44,691 nt of DNA from JBLNDJ01 sp050261515 (lineage in GTDB: Bacteria; Acidobacteriota; Terriglobia; Bryobacterales; Bryobacteraceae), in NCBI GenBank assembly GCA_050261515.1, contig JBLNDJ010000026.1, positions 1-44,691 on the forward strand. Direction: 5' to 3'. A program made the translations under genes and the position numbers. The notes beneath the pieces are model-generated. The model did not search any database, was not told where the DNA came from, and worked only from the letters and a program-made list of their open reading frames with translations. Position 1 is the first letter of the stretch; the number at the start of each line of letters is the position of its first letter. Positions 8,673 through 17,081 of the stretch are shown here, piece after piece.

Positions 8673-9991
8673 AAACTTTGCCGGACGGCGCTCGCATGCG
8701 CATTCCTATCGAGAAATATACGCTCGGCAACGGCATGAGGGTGATCCTCTCGCCGGACAATGCCGTGCCGGTCGTGACCGTGTACCTCATCTACGGCGTG
8801 GGCGCTCGCGCCGAACAGCGAGGCCGCACGGGATTCGCGCACCTGTTCGAGCACATGATGTTTCAGGGCTCGGAGAACGCGCCGAAGGGAACGCACTTCC
8901 AGCTCGTCGAATCGAACGGCGGCTCGCTGAACGGCTCGACGCACCCGGACTACACCGATTACTTTGAAGTCCTCCCGGCGAACAAGCTCGAAGTCGGGCT
9001 GTGGCTCGAAGCGGATCGCATGCGCGCGCTCGCCATCAACCAGGCGAGCCTCGACAACCAGAAGGAAGCCGTGAAACAGGAGCGTCGGCTGTCGTTCGAC
9101 AATCAGCCTTACTCGACCGCGATCGTGGACCGCTGGCCCGAACTCGCGTTCCGGAACTGGCAGAACTCGCACTCGCTCATCGGATCGTTCGAGGACCTGG
9201 ACGCCGCCACGGTCGAAGACGTCGCGCGGTTCTTCCGCACATACTACGCGCCGAACAACGCGGTGCTGGTGATCTCGGGCGATATAGCGGTTCCCGAAGC
9301 GAAGCGGCTCGTCGAGTTCTACTTCGCGGACATCCCCCCGCAGCCGCAGCCGGAGCCGCCCGACCTCAGCGAGCCGCCGCGCGCCGCGCCGCTCACCGAA
9401 ACCTACCGCGACCGCCTCGCGCGCGTGCCCGCGGCCGTGATCGGCTACCCCGGTCCCGTGCGGCGTTCGCCCGCATTCCACGCCATGGTGATGCTCGACC
9501 TCATCTTCACCGGAGGCGACAGCTCGCGCTTCCACCAGAACCTGGTGAAGGAACGCAAGTCGGTCATCCAATACGAAGCCAATCTCGGCTGGCCGTTCGC
9601 CGGCCCGACCGATTACAAGGACCCCGGCGTCTACGCCATGATGCTGCTCTACAATCCGGCCTTCGAGGGCACGGAGATCGTGGCGCAGGTGGAAGAAGAG
9701 CTCGCGAAGGTTCGCGACAACGGCGTGACGCCCGAGGAGCTGGAGCGCGCCCGCACGCACCTGCGCGCCGCGCGCATACGCCAGTTGCAAAGCTCGCACC
9801 AGCGCGCGCACCTGCTCGGCAAGTACGAGCTGCTCGACGGCAATCCCGAATACATCAACACGGAGCTGGACGATTTCCTCGCGGTGATGCCCGCCGAGGT
9901 GCAGGCCGCCGCGCGCGAGTATCTCGACCCAGGCAAGCGCACCGTGCTCAACATCGTCCCGGCCCCGGAGGAGCAGGAAAGTGTCCAATAG
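8669..9991 (+). CDS. M16 family zinc metallopeptidase, catalytic member
   Basis: A 440-residue pitrilysin/processing-peptidase-like protein. The inverted zinc motif HxxEH is H58-L-F-E61-H62, and a third ligand, E138 in KEAVKQERR, lies 76 residues after H62 as the family requires. The preceding LGNGMRVILSPDNAVP and the LIYGVGARAEQRGRTGFAHLFEHMMF region are standard. No classical signal peptide is visible, so the site of action (cytoplasm or periplasm) is uncertain. It is followed by, and overlaps by 11 bp, a second M16 protein lacking the zinc motif; such active/inactive pairs normally form heterodimers. Substrate is unknown; peptides or signal-sequence fragments are possible. Confidence 0.93.
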   Translation: MKTLPDGARMRIPIEKYTLGNGMRVILSPDNAVPVVTVYLIYGVGARAEQRGRTGFAHLFEHMMFQGSENAPKGTHFQLVESNGGSLNGSTHPDYTDYFEVLPANKLEVGLWLEADRMRALAINQASLDNQKEAVKQERRLSFDNQPYSTAIVDRWPELAFRNWQNSHSLIGSFEDLDAATVEDVARFFRTYYAPNNAVLVISGDIAVPEAKRLVEFYFADIPPQPQPEPPDLSEPPRAAPLTETYRDRLARVPAAVIGYPGPVRRSPAFHAMVMLDLIFTGGDSSRFHQNLVKERKSVIQYEANLGWPFAGPTDYKDPGVYAMMLLYNPAFEGTEIVAQVEEELAKVRDNGVTPEELERARTHLRAARIRQLQSSHQRAHLLGKYELLDGNPEYINTELDDFLAVMPAEVQAAAREYLDPGKRTVLNIVPAPEEQESVQ

Positions 9992-11327
9992 AAAACAGCC
10001 GCCGCGGATCTCGGGACTCCCGGTTTACAAGCTTCCGCCGGTCGCCGAAACGCAGCTCGCGAACGGCCTGTGCGTCGTGCTGGTCGAGGACAAGCGCTTC
10101 CCGATGGTCACCGCGCGTCTCGGCTTTCAGGCCGGCACGCGCTACGATCCGCCGGAGTTGCGCGGCCTTTCGGAGACCACCGCCGCGCTGCTCACAGAAG
10201 GCACGGCCACGCGCACCTCGCGCCGGATCGCGGAGGAAGTGGCGGGGATCGGAGGCACGCTGCACGCCGACTCGTCGCCGGACGCGCTCGTCGTCGCCGC
10301 CAGCGCGCTCGCCGAGCACCTCCCGGAACTGCTCGACCTGACGGCCGACGTCGTGCAAAACCCGAGCTTCCCGGAAGAGGAAGTCGCGCTGCGCAAGCAG
10401 AACCGGAAGCAGGAACTCGCCGCGCAGCGAGCCGAAGCGTCCTTCCTCGCCGACGAGAAATTCAGCGAGGTGCTCTATGGCCCGCACCCCTACGCGCGCC
10501 AGGACCCGACGCCGGAGTCGATCGACTGCCTCACGCGCGACGCCATCGCCGCATTCCGCGCCGAGCATCTGTTCCCGAACAACGCCGTGCTGGTGCTGCT
10601 GGGAGCGCTTCCCGAGCGCAAGCAACTGCTGGCGCTTCTCGAATCGAAATTCGGCGGCTGGGCGCAGGGCAGCGCGGCCGCGCCGCCCACGGCGGAACTG
10701 CCCGCCCCGGAACGCTCCCTCGTGCTGGTGGACCGCGCCGGGTCGGTTCAGGCCGATATACGCATCGGCCGGCTCGCGGTGACGCGCACGGACCCGGACT
10801 ACTTCCCGCTGCTCGTGGCCAACACGATCCTCGGCGGCGGAGCGGCCTCGCGCCTGTTCGCCATCATCCGCGAGAAAGAAGGATTCGCCTACGACGCCCG
10901 CAGCGCCCTGAGCCCGATGAAAGACGCCGGCTCCTTCGCCGTGATCACGCAGGTGCGCAACGAAGTGCTCGCGCCCGCGATCGAGGCCGCTCTCGGCGAG
11001 ATGCGGCGGATCGCTACCGAAGACGTCACCCCCGACGAGCTCGAGACCGCGAAGAACTACCTCAGCGGCGTGTTCGTCATGCGTATCGAGACACTCGACG
11101 GCCTGGCCAGCCAGCTCGCGGCGGTCAAGCTGCTCGGCCTGCCCATCGACTACCTCGAACAATACACGAAGCGTGTGCGCGCGGTGGACGCCGCCGCCCT
11201 CAGGGCCGCCGCCGCCAAGTACATACGGCCGGACGCGGCCGCGCTCGTCGCGGTAGGCGACGCCTCGGCGGCCCGGAAAGAACTGGAGAAATTCGGAAGC
11301 GTGACCGTGGTGAAGGCGGAAGAATGA
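9981..11327 (+). CDS. M16 family protein, non-catalytic partner
   Basis: A 448-residue M16-fold protein beginning at GTG 9981 behind GGAGGAGCAGGAAA. The fold is recognisable from the N-terminal LANGLCVVLVEDKRFPMV and the C-terminal-domain stretch GGGAASRLFAIIREKEGFAYDARS, where R and Y residues help bind substrate. At the position of the zinc motif it reads RGLSETTAALL, so the two His and the catalytic Glu of HxxEH are not conserved. It therefore should not hydrolyse peptides itself but pair with the upstream catalytic protein, as alpha/beta mitochondrial-type subunits do. It overlaps the upstream gene by 11 bp and the downstream Nudix gene by 4 bp. Confidence 0.92.
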   Translation: MSNRKQPPRISGLPVYKLPPVAETQLANGLCVVLVEDKRFPMVTARLGFQAGTRYDPPELRGLSETTAALLTEGTATRTSRRIAEEVAGIGGTLHADSSPDALVVAASALAEHLPELLDLTADVVQNPSFPEEEVALRKQNRKQELAAQRAEASFLADEKFSEVLYGPHPYARQDPTPESIDCLTRDAIAAFRAEHLFPNNAVLVLLGALPERKQLLALLESKFGGWAQGSAAAPPTAELPAPERSLVLVDRAGSVQADIRIGRLAVTRTDPDYFPLLVANTILGGGAASRLFAIIREKEGFAYDARSALSPMKDAGSFAVITQVRNEVLAPAIEAALGEMRRIATEDVTPDELETAKNYLSGVFVMRIETLDGLASQLAAVKLLGLPIDYLEQYTKRVRAVDAAALRAAAAKYIRPDAAALVAVGDASAARKELEKFGSVTVVKAEE

Positions 11328-11854
11328 AGCTGGTTTCCTCGAAGCTCAAGTACAAGTGCCCCATTTTTTCGGTAACCGAAGAAGAAGCGATCGACCCGAG
11401 CGGGTTCCGCATCAAGCGCGCGGTCGTGCACCACGCAGGCTCGGCGGTCATGATGGCGGTTGACGAGAAAGGCCGCGTCCTGCTCGTCAAACAGTATCGC
11501 CTCCCCGCGCAAGCAGCGCTCTGGGAACTCCCCGCCGGAAGAGTTGACCCGGGCGAAACCGTCCTCGCCGCCGCCAAGCGCGAACTCATCGAAGAAACCG
11601 GCTACCGCGCCCGCAAATGGACCAGGCTGGTTAGCTTCTACGCCAGCCCCGGCTACGTGGCGGAAAAGATGACGATCTACCTGGCTTCAGGCCTGACCCA
11701 GGGCGACGCCTCGCCCATGGAAGACGAGCGCATCGAATGCCGCTGGTTCACGCCAAGGCAGATTGACGAGATGATCCGCGCCGGCAAGATCGTAGACGGA
11801 AAAACCATGATCGGCCGCTTCGCGTACGGCTTCCACCGGAAGAACAAAGCATAA
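11324..11854 (+). CDS. Nudix hydrolase, ADP-ribose pyrophosphatase type
   Basis: A 176-residue cytoplasmic enzyme with a perfect Nudix box Gx5Ex7REUxEExGU from G72 to Y94 (GRVDPGETV then RELIEETGY). The flanking LLVKQYRLPAQAALWELPAG and the downstream FYASPGYVAEKMTIYLA are features of the ADP-ribose pyrophosphatase/NUDT5 subgroup, which hydrolyses ADP-ribose or nucleotide sugars to AMP and a sugar phosphate. The ATG overlaps the stop of the second M16 gene (ATGA), placing it last in the polX-M16-M16 run. The substrate is inferred from subfamily features only. Confidence 0.92.
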   Translation: MKLVSSKLKYKCPIFSVTEEEAIDPSGFRIKRAVVHHAGSAVMMAVDEKGRVLLVKQYRLPAQAALWELPAGRVDPGETVLAAAKRELIEETGYRARKWTRLVSFYASPGYVAEKMTIYLASGLTQGDASPMEDERIECRWFTPRQIDEMIRAGKIVDGKTMIGRFAYGFHRKNKA

Positions 11855-11859
11855 TGAAG

Positions 11860-11932
11860 CCGCCGATGAACGCGGATGAACGCAGATAAAAAACCTCACT
11901 ATTTATCGGCGTTTATCTGCGTTCATCGGCGG
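11860..11932. repeat. Long palindrome built of 10-mer units (ATGAACGCGG-like)
   Basis: Arms 11860-11890 and 11902-11932 are 31 bases each, complementary with three mismatches, with an 11-base loop. Each arm is itself made of three tandem 10-mers such as GATGAACGCG/GATGAACGCA. It fills the gap between the Nudix gene and the convergent OmpH-like gene, where it could terminate both transcripts. The unit resembles a type of intergenic repeat seen in many environmental bacteria (recalled, not searched). Confidence 0.75.
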
Positions 11933-11939
11933 CCAATAC

Positions 11940-12560
11940 TTATTTCTTCGGCGGCGCCGCGGGTTTCGGAGCCGCGGCGGCCGGATGAGTGGCGGGGGTT
12001 GTCGCAGGCGCCCCGGCGGCCGGGGCGGCTGCGCTTTGCGCCTTGTCGTACTGCTCGACGATATCCCGCGTGATGTCGATCGCGCTGGCTGCGTAGAGCA
12101 CCGGCGTCTGGGGCGAACTCACGTCCAGAATCAGGGCGAAGCCGTGCTCGGTCGCGTAGCGGTCGATCACGGCCATGATCTTCTGCCCCAACTCCTGAAG
12201 GATGCGGCCCTGCTCCTGCTCGAGCTCGGCGTTGGCGTCGTCCATGTCGCGCTGGACCTGCTTGCGGCGCTGCTCGATGTCGCGCATGAGCTTCAGCTTC
12301 GCTTCTTCGCTCATCGTGTTTGCGCCGGCGCGGTACTGCGCTTCCATCTGCTGGAGTTCGCCCTGCTTGCTCTCGACTTGCTTGCGCTTCGGCTCGAACT
12401 TCGCATCGATCGCGGCGGCCGCCTTCTTGCCGTCCTGGGTCTGGATGATCGCGCTCTGGATGTTGATGATGCCGACTTTGACGGGCGTCGCGGTCTGGCC
12501 GAAGGCCAGCACACCGAAACCGAGCGCCATGAGCGGCGCGTAGAGCAGGTTCCTGGTCAC
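11940..12560 (-). CDS. OmpH/Skp-like periplasmic chaperone, copy 1
   Basis: A 206-residue protein with an N-terminal signal peptide (hydrophobic LLYAPLMALGFGVLAFG, cleavage near GQTA), then VKVGIINIQSAIIQTQDGKKA typical of OmpH/Skp, a long charged helical region (about residues 50-130) that would form the tentacle-like coiled coil, and the family ending GFALILDVSSPQTPVLYA. The last 35 residues are an Ala/Pro-rich tail. Skp proteins hold unfolded outer-membrane proteins in the periplasm and deliver them to BamA, encoded just upstream. It is a tandem paralogue of the next gene (11-bp spacer), about two thirds identical by eye. Confidence 0.9.
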   Translation of the reverse strand: MTRNLLYAPLMALGFGVLAFGQTATPVKVGIINIQSAIIQTQDGKKAAAAIDAKFEPKRKQVESKQGELQQMEAQYRAGANTMSEEAKLKLMRDIEQRRKQVQRDMDDANAELEQEQGRILQELGQKIMAVIDRYATEHGFALILDVSSPQTPVLYAASAIDITRDIVEQYDKAQSAAAPAAGAPATTPATHPAAAAPKPAAPPKK

Positions 12561-12571
12561 GGGAAAGCTCC

Positions 12572-13189
12572 TTATTTGGAAGCCGCGGGCTTGGCGGCAG
12601 CGGGCTTGGGGGCGGAGGCGGGCGCGGCGGCTGCCGCCGCAGGAGCCGCGGCGGCACCGGAGTGCGTCTTGTCGTACAGCGCCACGATCTCCTCGGTGAT
12701 GTTGATCGCGTTTGAAGCGTACAACACGGGCGTCTGCGGAGAGCTGACGTCCAGAATCAGCGAGAAGCCGTGCTCGCTGGCATAGCGGTCCACCACGGCC
12801 ATCACCTTCTGCCCGACTTCCTGCCAGATTCGGTTCTGCGCCTGGTCAAGCTCAGCCTGCGCATCGTCCACGTCGCGCTGGAGCTGCTTGCGGCGCTGGT
12901 CGATCTCGCGCTGAAGCTTCAGCTTCGCCTCGTCGCTCATGGTGTTGGCGCCGGCGTTGTACTGCGCCTGCAACTGCTGCAGCTCGTTCTGCTTGCTTTC
13001 GACTTCCTTCCGCTTCGGGGCGAAGCGCGCGTCCAGGTCGGCGGCGGCCTTCTGGCCGTCTTTGGTCTGAACGACGGCTCTCTGAATGTGAATGATCCCG
13101 ACCTTCGTGGCCGGACCGGCGGCCTGGCCGAAGGCCACGACACCCATACCCAGCGCCATCAGGGACGCTCGAAACAGACTTGTTTTCAC
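12572..13189 (-). CDS. OmpH/Skp-like periplasmic chaperone, copy 2
   Basis: A 205-residue protein with signal peptide (LFRASLMALGMGVVAFG, cleavage near GQAA), the OmpH start TKVGIIHIQRAVVQTKDGQKA, a long helical segment with many K, Q, E and R, and the same GFSLILDVSSPQTPVLYAS strand region as its neighbour. The tail is Ala/Pro/Lys rich. Tandem duplication next to bamA suggests either a mixed Skp-type trimer or chaperones with different clients. It lies 114 bases after bamA on the same strand; a large inverted repeat occupies that gap. Confidence 0.9.
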   Translation of the reverse strand: MKTSLFRASLMALGMGVVAFGQAAGPATKVGIIHIQRAVVQTKDGQKAAADLDARFAPKRKEVESKQNELQQLQAQYNAGANTMSDEAKLKLQREIDQRRKQLQRDVDDAQAELDQAQNRIWQEVGQKVMAVVDRYASEHGFSLILDVSSPQTPVLYASNAINITEEIVALYDKTHSGAAAAPAAAAAAPASAPKPAAAKPAASK

Positions 13190-13235
13190 AGGGCAAACTC
13201 CTTGGATCCGCTAATCATAGCATACGCCAGTTGAG

Positions 13236-13296
13236 CGAAACCGCTTCCCGGCGGCCCCGGCCCGGTGACTGAGCCGCGCCGCCGCAAGCGGTTTCG
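13236..13296. repeat. Inverted repeat between bamA and the OmpH-like genes
   Basis: Perfect 11-bp arms CGAAACCGCTT (13236-13246) and AAGCGGTTTCG (13286-13296) enclose a GC-rich centre that can pair further (GGCGGC with GCCGCC). It begins 8 bases after the bamA stop. It may be a processing or partial termination site between bamA and the chaperone genes, or a dispersed repeat. Confidence 0.6.
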
Positions 13297-13303
13297 GAAC
13301 AGG

Positions 13304-16270
13304 TCAGAATGTCCGGCCGATCGTGAACCGGAAAACGCTGCGCTTCTCGGGCCACTGGAACGGCATGCCGTAGGCGTTAACCGCTTTGGCGAACGTCGCC
13401 TGGTTCGGGAACATGGACCGGTCCGCCGCAATCGGCTTGATAATGAACTCATCGACGATGCTGGGATTGTACGCCCAGTAGATCCGGAACGGCGCATTCA
13501 CCACCGGCAGCAGCACCTGCAACTCCAGGCCGGTCGAGGCCCGGGGCTTCTGCGTGCCCGCGGCGATCTTGATCCGGTCCGTGAACCCCGCCTGCGGGAA
13601 CTGGGCGTTCAGGTTCGCGAGCTGGTCCGGCTTCACCGTAAGCTGGTCCGTGCGGACCACCTTGTCGAGGCCCACGTCGAAGAATGCGGCCAGCGTGACC
13701 GGGCCCGCGATCGGGATGCGGTACTCGAAGTTCCCCACCGCCTGCACGTCGCCGCCGGGGAAGATCGTCTGGTAGACCGGGATCGTCATCGTCACCGGCG
13801 CAAAACTGGTCACACCGTTGGTGATCACCTTCTGCAACCGCGCCGACCCGTCGTCGTTCAACACCGGAACCGTCGCGCTGCTCGGCATGAACGCGATCGG
13901 GCTGATGCTCCAGATATCGAAGCCGCGCACGTCCTGTTCGCCGCCGATGTAGTAGCGGTTGAACGGCGGCGCCGCCTGCCCGCTGTAGCCCGTGACGAAC
14001 GACCCCATCAGGCGGAAGCCGACCACGTGGCTCTTCCTCAGCGCCTGGTGGAAGTACGTCGTCGAGATCGACGGCTGCAACATCTTCACGTTGCCGCCCA
14101 GGCCGGCGATGCCGGTCGAAATCGAGATGCTGTGGCCGCGCGAGGGTGTCACCGGGTGGTCGACGCTGTTGTACGTGTAGGAGGGAATGATCTGGCTGGT
14201 CCTGATGCCGGTCAACTGGTTCGGCCCGCTCAGTCCCTGAAAGTTCATGTAGTCGAAGTACACCGAACAGGCGACGCTTTCCTGTGCGCAAGTGTACTTG
14301 GTCGTGCTGTAGCCGTAGCTCAAGCCCAGGCGCGCGAAGCTTCGCTTGAGCGGATAGCTGGCGAACGTCGTGAACCCGTGGCCGTTGGAGGTGTAGTTGA
14401 GCAGGTTGGACGGGCCGAGCGCGTTGAAGTACGGGATCAGGTTCTGCCCGGTGAGCAGCGAGGTCTCGCGGCCCTGGTCGTAGTTGAACCGCTGCTCGAA
14501 CACCGTGAAGCCCACCTGGATGGGCTTATCCAGGAAGTACGGCTCGGTGAAGCCGAACGTCACGTTCTGCAAGCGGTCACCCAACTGCGACTCGATGCTC
14601 AGCGTCTCGCCGAGTCCGAGGAAGTTGTTGGTCGAATAGTTGAACCCGACGAACGTCCCGGCGATGCCCGAAACGCCGCCCGTCAGGCCGATCGAGTTCT
14701 TCCCGCGCTCCTTCACCTTGAGCGCGATATCCACCGTGTTCGTCTTCGGGTCGCGCGTGATCTGCGCCGCTTCTTCCTTCTTCAAGGCCTCGAAATAGCC
14801 GAGCTGGTTCAGGCGCAGGATGCTCAACTCCCACATCTTGCTGTTGAACAGGTCGCCTTCGTCGAGCAGCAGTTCCCGGCGGATCACCTTGTCGCGCGTC
14901 GTCGTGTTGCCCTGGAAATCGATGCGGCGGACGTAGAACTGCTTGCCCTCGTCCACGTTCATGGCCAGGTCGATCTGGTCCGTGCCGGGGACGGGCTCGG
15001 GAACGGGTTCGGGAACGAAGTCGATGTAGCCAAAGCTGCCGTACAGGTCGCGCATGCGCTCGATGCCCTTGCGCAGCTTGGCGGTCGAGAACACGTCTCC
15101 GGGCGACATCTGGAAAATCTGCGGCGTAAGGCTTTCGGGCACGCGGAACAGTTTGACGCCGGAATAGGTGACGTTGCGCAGCTTATACTTGCGGCCTTCC
15201 TCGACCGGCAGCTTGATGTCGGCCCGTATGCCCGGCTTGTTCGAGTAGAACAGCGGGATGCGGAACTTGCCGCCCCCAGTGTTGCGGATCGTCACCGTCG
15301 GGTCGAGCGTGCGAGCCGTGAAGTAGCCGCGCTCCTGGTAGAACATCCGTACGTGCTCGCGGTCTTCCTCGAGCTTGGCCATGTCGTAGGTCTTCGAGAA
15401 GAGGCTGTCGAACAGAATCGAGTGCGGAAGGCCGATCGGCCGCAGGTTCTTCATCGCACGGATGACGGTCTTGTCGCCGAAAACCGTGTTGCCCTCGATG
15501 TCGATCGCGCCCACCTTGACCTTCGGCCCCTCGGTCACCTTGAAGGTCAGCTCGAGCGACGATGGCGGGAACTGCTTCAGTTCGGGCGTAACCTGCGCGT
15601 ACTGGCGGCCCCGTTCGGCGAGATACTCCTTCAGGACGACGCTGGCGCGCTGAACCTTGTTCGGGTCGTACTGCGATTCCACCGTCAGCCCGACCTTGCG
15701 CTCCTTGAAGCGGTCGAGGATCTCCGACTGGGTGAGCGATTTCATTCCGTCGTACTTGATGGACCGGATCACCTGGCGCTCGACGACGATGAAGCGGACG
15801 ATCGTGCCCACCTTGCCCGGCTCGGTTTCGAGCGTGATGTCGTCGAAACGGCCGGAGTTCCACAGCACCATGAAGTCGCGGCGCAGCGTTTCCGGGTCGA
15901 GCCGGTCGCCCTTCTTGGTAAAGATCATCGCGCGCAGGGTGTCCTGCGGCACGCGGCGCGATCCGCGGAACTCGATCGCCTCGACGATGTCGCGGTTCGC
16001 AGCCGGCTGCGCCTGTTCGGGGGGCGCTGTGGGCGCCTCGAAGGGCTGTTGCTGCTTCGGCTGCTGCTGCTGGGCGGGCGGCTGCTGTGCGGACGGCGCC
16101 GGCTCGGACGGAGTTGCCGGAACCGATTCGAACGGGCTCTGCTGCTTCGGCTGTTCTTTCTGCTGTGTGGGTTGCTGGGGTGGAGCGGACGGCTGCGTCT
16201 GCCCGTTGAGAGCGCCGCAGCATGCGCAAACGAAGAGTACCCACAGGCACCCGGGCCTGTTAAACTTCAT
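13304..16270 (-). CDS. bamA: Outer-membrane protein assembly factor BamA
   Basis: A 988-residue BamA, which folds beta-barrel proteins into the outer membrane. A signal peptide (CLWVLFVCACCGALNGQ) is followed by an unusual Pro/Gln-rich linker at about residues 24-93. POTRA repeats then start at IVEAIEFRGSRRVPQDTLRAM, with others at IRSIKYDGMKSLTQSEI, VGAIDIEGNTVFGDKTVIRA, LRNVTYSGVKLFRVPESL and VRRIDFQGNTTTRDKVIRRE, five by eye. The 16-strand barrel domain begins near NSIGLTGGVSG. The conserved L6 motif VRGF is present in EQDVRGFDIW, and the chain ends in phenylalanine. It is longer than E. coli BamA (810) because of the linker and barrel loops. Downstream on the same strand are two Skp-like chaperones. 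The Cys cluster in the signal peptide is odd but not a clear lipobox. Confidence 0.97.
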   Translation of the reverse strand: MKFNRPGCLWVLFVCACCGALNGQTQPSAPPQQPTQQKEQPKQQSPFESVPATPSEPAPSAQQPPAQQQQPKQQQPFEAPTAPPEQAQPAANRDIVEAIEFRGSRRVPQDTLRAMIFTKKGDRLDPETLRRDFMVLWNSGRFDDITLETEPGKVGTIVRFIVVERQVIRSIKYDGMKSLTQSEILDRFKERKVGLTVESQYDPNKVQRASVVLKEYLAERGRQYAQVTPELKQFPPSSLELTFKVTEGPKVKVGAIDIEGNTVFGDKTVIRAMKNLRPIGLPHSILFDSLFSKTYDMAKLEEDREHVRMFYQERGYFTARTLDPTVTIRNTGGGKFRIPLFYSNKPGIRADIKLPVEEGRKYKLRNVTYSGVKLFRVPESLTPQIFQMSPGDVFSTAKLRKGIERMRDLYGSFGYIDFVPEPVPEPVPGTDQIDLAMNVDEGKQFYVRRIDFQGNTTTRDKVIRRELLLDEGDLFNSKMWELSILRLNQLGYFEALKKEEAAQITRDPKTNTVDIALKVKERGKNSIGLTGGVSGIAGTFVGFNYSTNNFLGLGETLSIESQLGDRLQNVTFGFTEPYFLDKPIQVGFTVFEQRFNYDQGRETSLLTGQNLIPYFNALGPSNLLNYTSNGHGFTTFASYPLKRSFARLGLSYGYSTTKYTCAQESVACSVYFDYMNFQGLSGPNQLTGIRTSQIIPSYTYNSVDHPVTPSRGHSISISTGIAGLGGNVKMLQPSISTTYFHQALRKSHVVGFRLMGSFVTGYSGQAAPPFNRYYIGGEQDVRGFDIWSISPIAFMPSSATVPVLNDDGSARLQKVITNGVTSFAPVTMTIPVYQTIFPGGDVQAVGNFEYRIPIAGPVTLAAFFDVGLDKVVRTDQLTVKPDQLANLNAQFPQAGFTDRIKIAAGTQKPRASTGLELQVLLPVVNAPFRIYWAYNPSIVDEFIIKPIAADRSMFPNQATFAKAVNAYGMPFQWPEKRSVFRFTIGRTF

Positions 16271-16446
16271 GAAAACCTAGCCTCTCCACTCTGCGCGTTT
16301 ATTCAGACGCTGACCTACACTCTGAAGTTTCACCCGGCGCGGGCCGATCCGGCGCAGATTTTGAACTTAACATTCTAGCAAGACAACGGCACGGGGCAGG
16401 CCCGGCGGGCCAAGCCCCCACACAAACTGTACCCGAACTCCGAGTC

Positions 16447-16971
16447 CTATTCGACGGCATCGGAGGCAGCGGCGGTTTCAGGAGTTTCAACCGGCAGGGA
16501 GCGGAGCGCGGCCGGAAACCAGCCGAGCGCCAGTCCGTAGACGAGGTGGCCAAGCAGTACCCGGCGGGGCGGGCTGTAGATCATCACAAACGCGCCCAGC
16601 TTTTTCCAGAACAGGAGCTGTGAGAAATAATACCAAACCAGTCCCGCCAGCACGCCCAGCAACACGACCCTCAGCCGGTTGCGGGAATTCCCGACCGCCA
16701 GGCCGAAACACATCCCGATGAGGCCCGCGACCGCGACGTGAAGCCCCAGACCCGTGGCGGTGGTCCATCCGAAGCCTTGGGTCAGAGACTGCCGTCCGGC
16801 AAACGTGGAACCGATCAGGTTCGGGACGATCCAGATCGACTGCAGGTCGAGCAGCGAGCCGGCCGCCAGGCAGCCGAACATCGCCAGCCCCCCCAGAACG
16901 CCGGTCTCGATTCCCGCCAGCGCGCGCCACACCAGGGGTGAGCTACGGTCCTGATTTCCGGGACCCATCAA
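16447..16971 (-). CDS. Hypothetical membrane protein, about four TM segments
   Basis: A 174-residue protein I do not recognise. Hydrophobic stretches suitable for membrane spans are near residues 20-42 (AGIETGVLGGLAMFGCLAAG), 72-93 (ATGLGLHVAVAGLIGMCFGLA), 100-122 (VVLLGVLAGLVWYYFSQLLFW) and 138-157 (LLGHLVYGLALGWFPAAL). The ends are short and polar, the C-terminus rich in Glu and Ala. It lies 176 bases upstream of bamA on the same strand; the gap carries a GC-rich palindrome at 16400-16415 and an AT-rich stretch with TAGAAT that could be a bamA -10. The reading frame is convincing (hydrophobic pattern, conserved-looking length) but no function can be given. Confidence 0.7.
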   Translation of the reverse strand: MMGPGNQDRSSPLVWRALAGIETGVLGGLAMFGCLAAGSLLDLQSIWIVPNLIGSTFAGRQSLTQGFGWTTATGLGLHVAVAGLIGMCFGLAVGNSRNRLRVVLLGVLAGLVWYYFSQLLFWKKLGAFVMIYSPPRRVLLGHLVYGLALGWFPAALRSLPVETPETAAASDAVE

Positions 16972-17006
16972 AACAGCCTATCCTAGCACGGAGGCAAAAC
17001 CGAGTT

Positions 17007-17081
17007 CACCGCTAGGCGCAGAGAACGCAGAGAAGAACCTTATCTATGATTTTCCTCTGCGTCCTCCGCGCCTCTGCGGTG
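17007..17081. repeat. Imperfect palindrome of CTCTGCG type, partly coding
   Basis: Left arm 17007-17032 (CACCGCTAGGCGCAGAGAAC...) and right arm 17055-17081 (CTCTGCGTCCTCCGCG...GGTG) pair over about 26 bases with several mismatches. It belongs by eye to a widespread intergenic repeat rich in CTCTGCG and GCGCAGAG. The right arm is read by the small gene at 17040-17315, whose last residues HRRGAEDAEE are this repeat in translation. Confidence 0.75.

Noticed and set aside
13265..16378. Long open frame of over 1000 codons on the plus strand across bamA
   Set aside because: It is antisense to a clear BamA and is rich in Arg, Val, Asp and His, the usual shadow in GC-rich DNA; no family motif.
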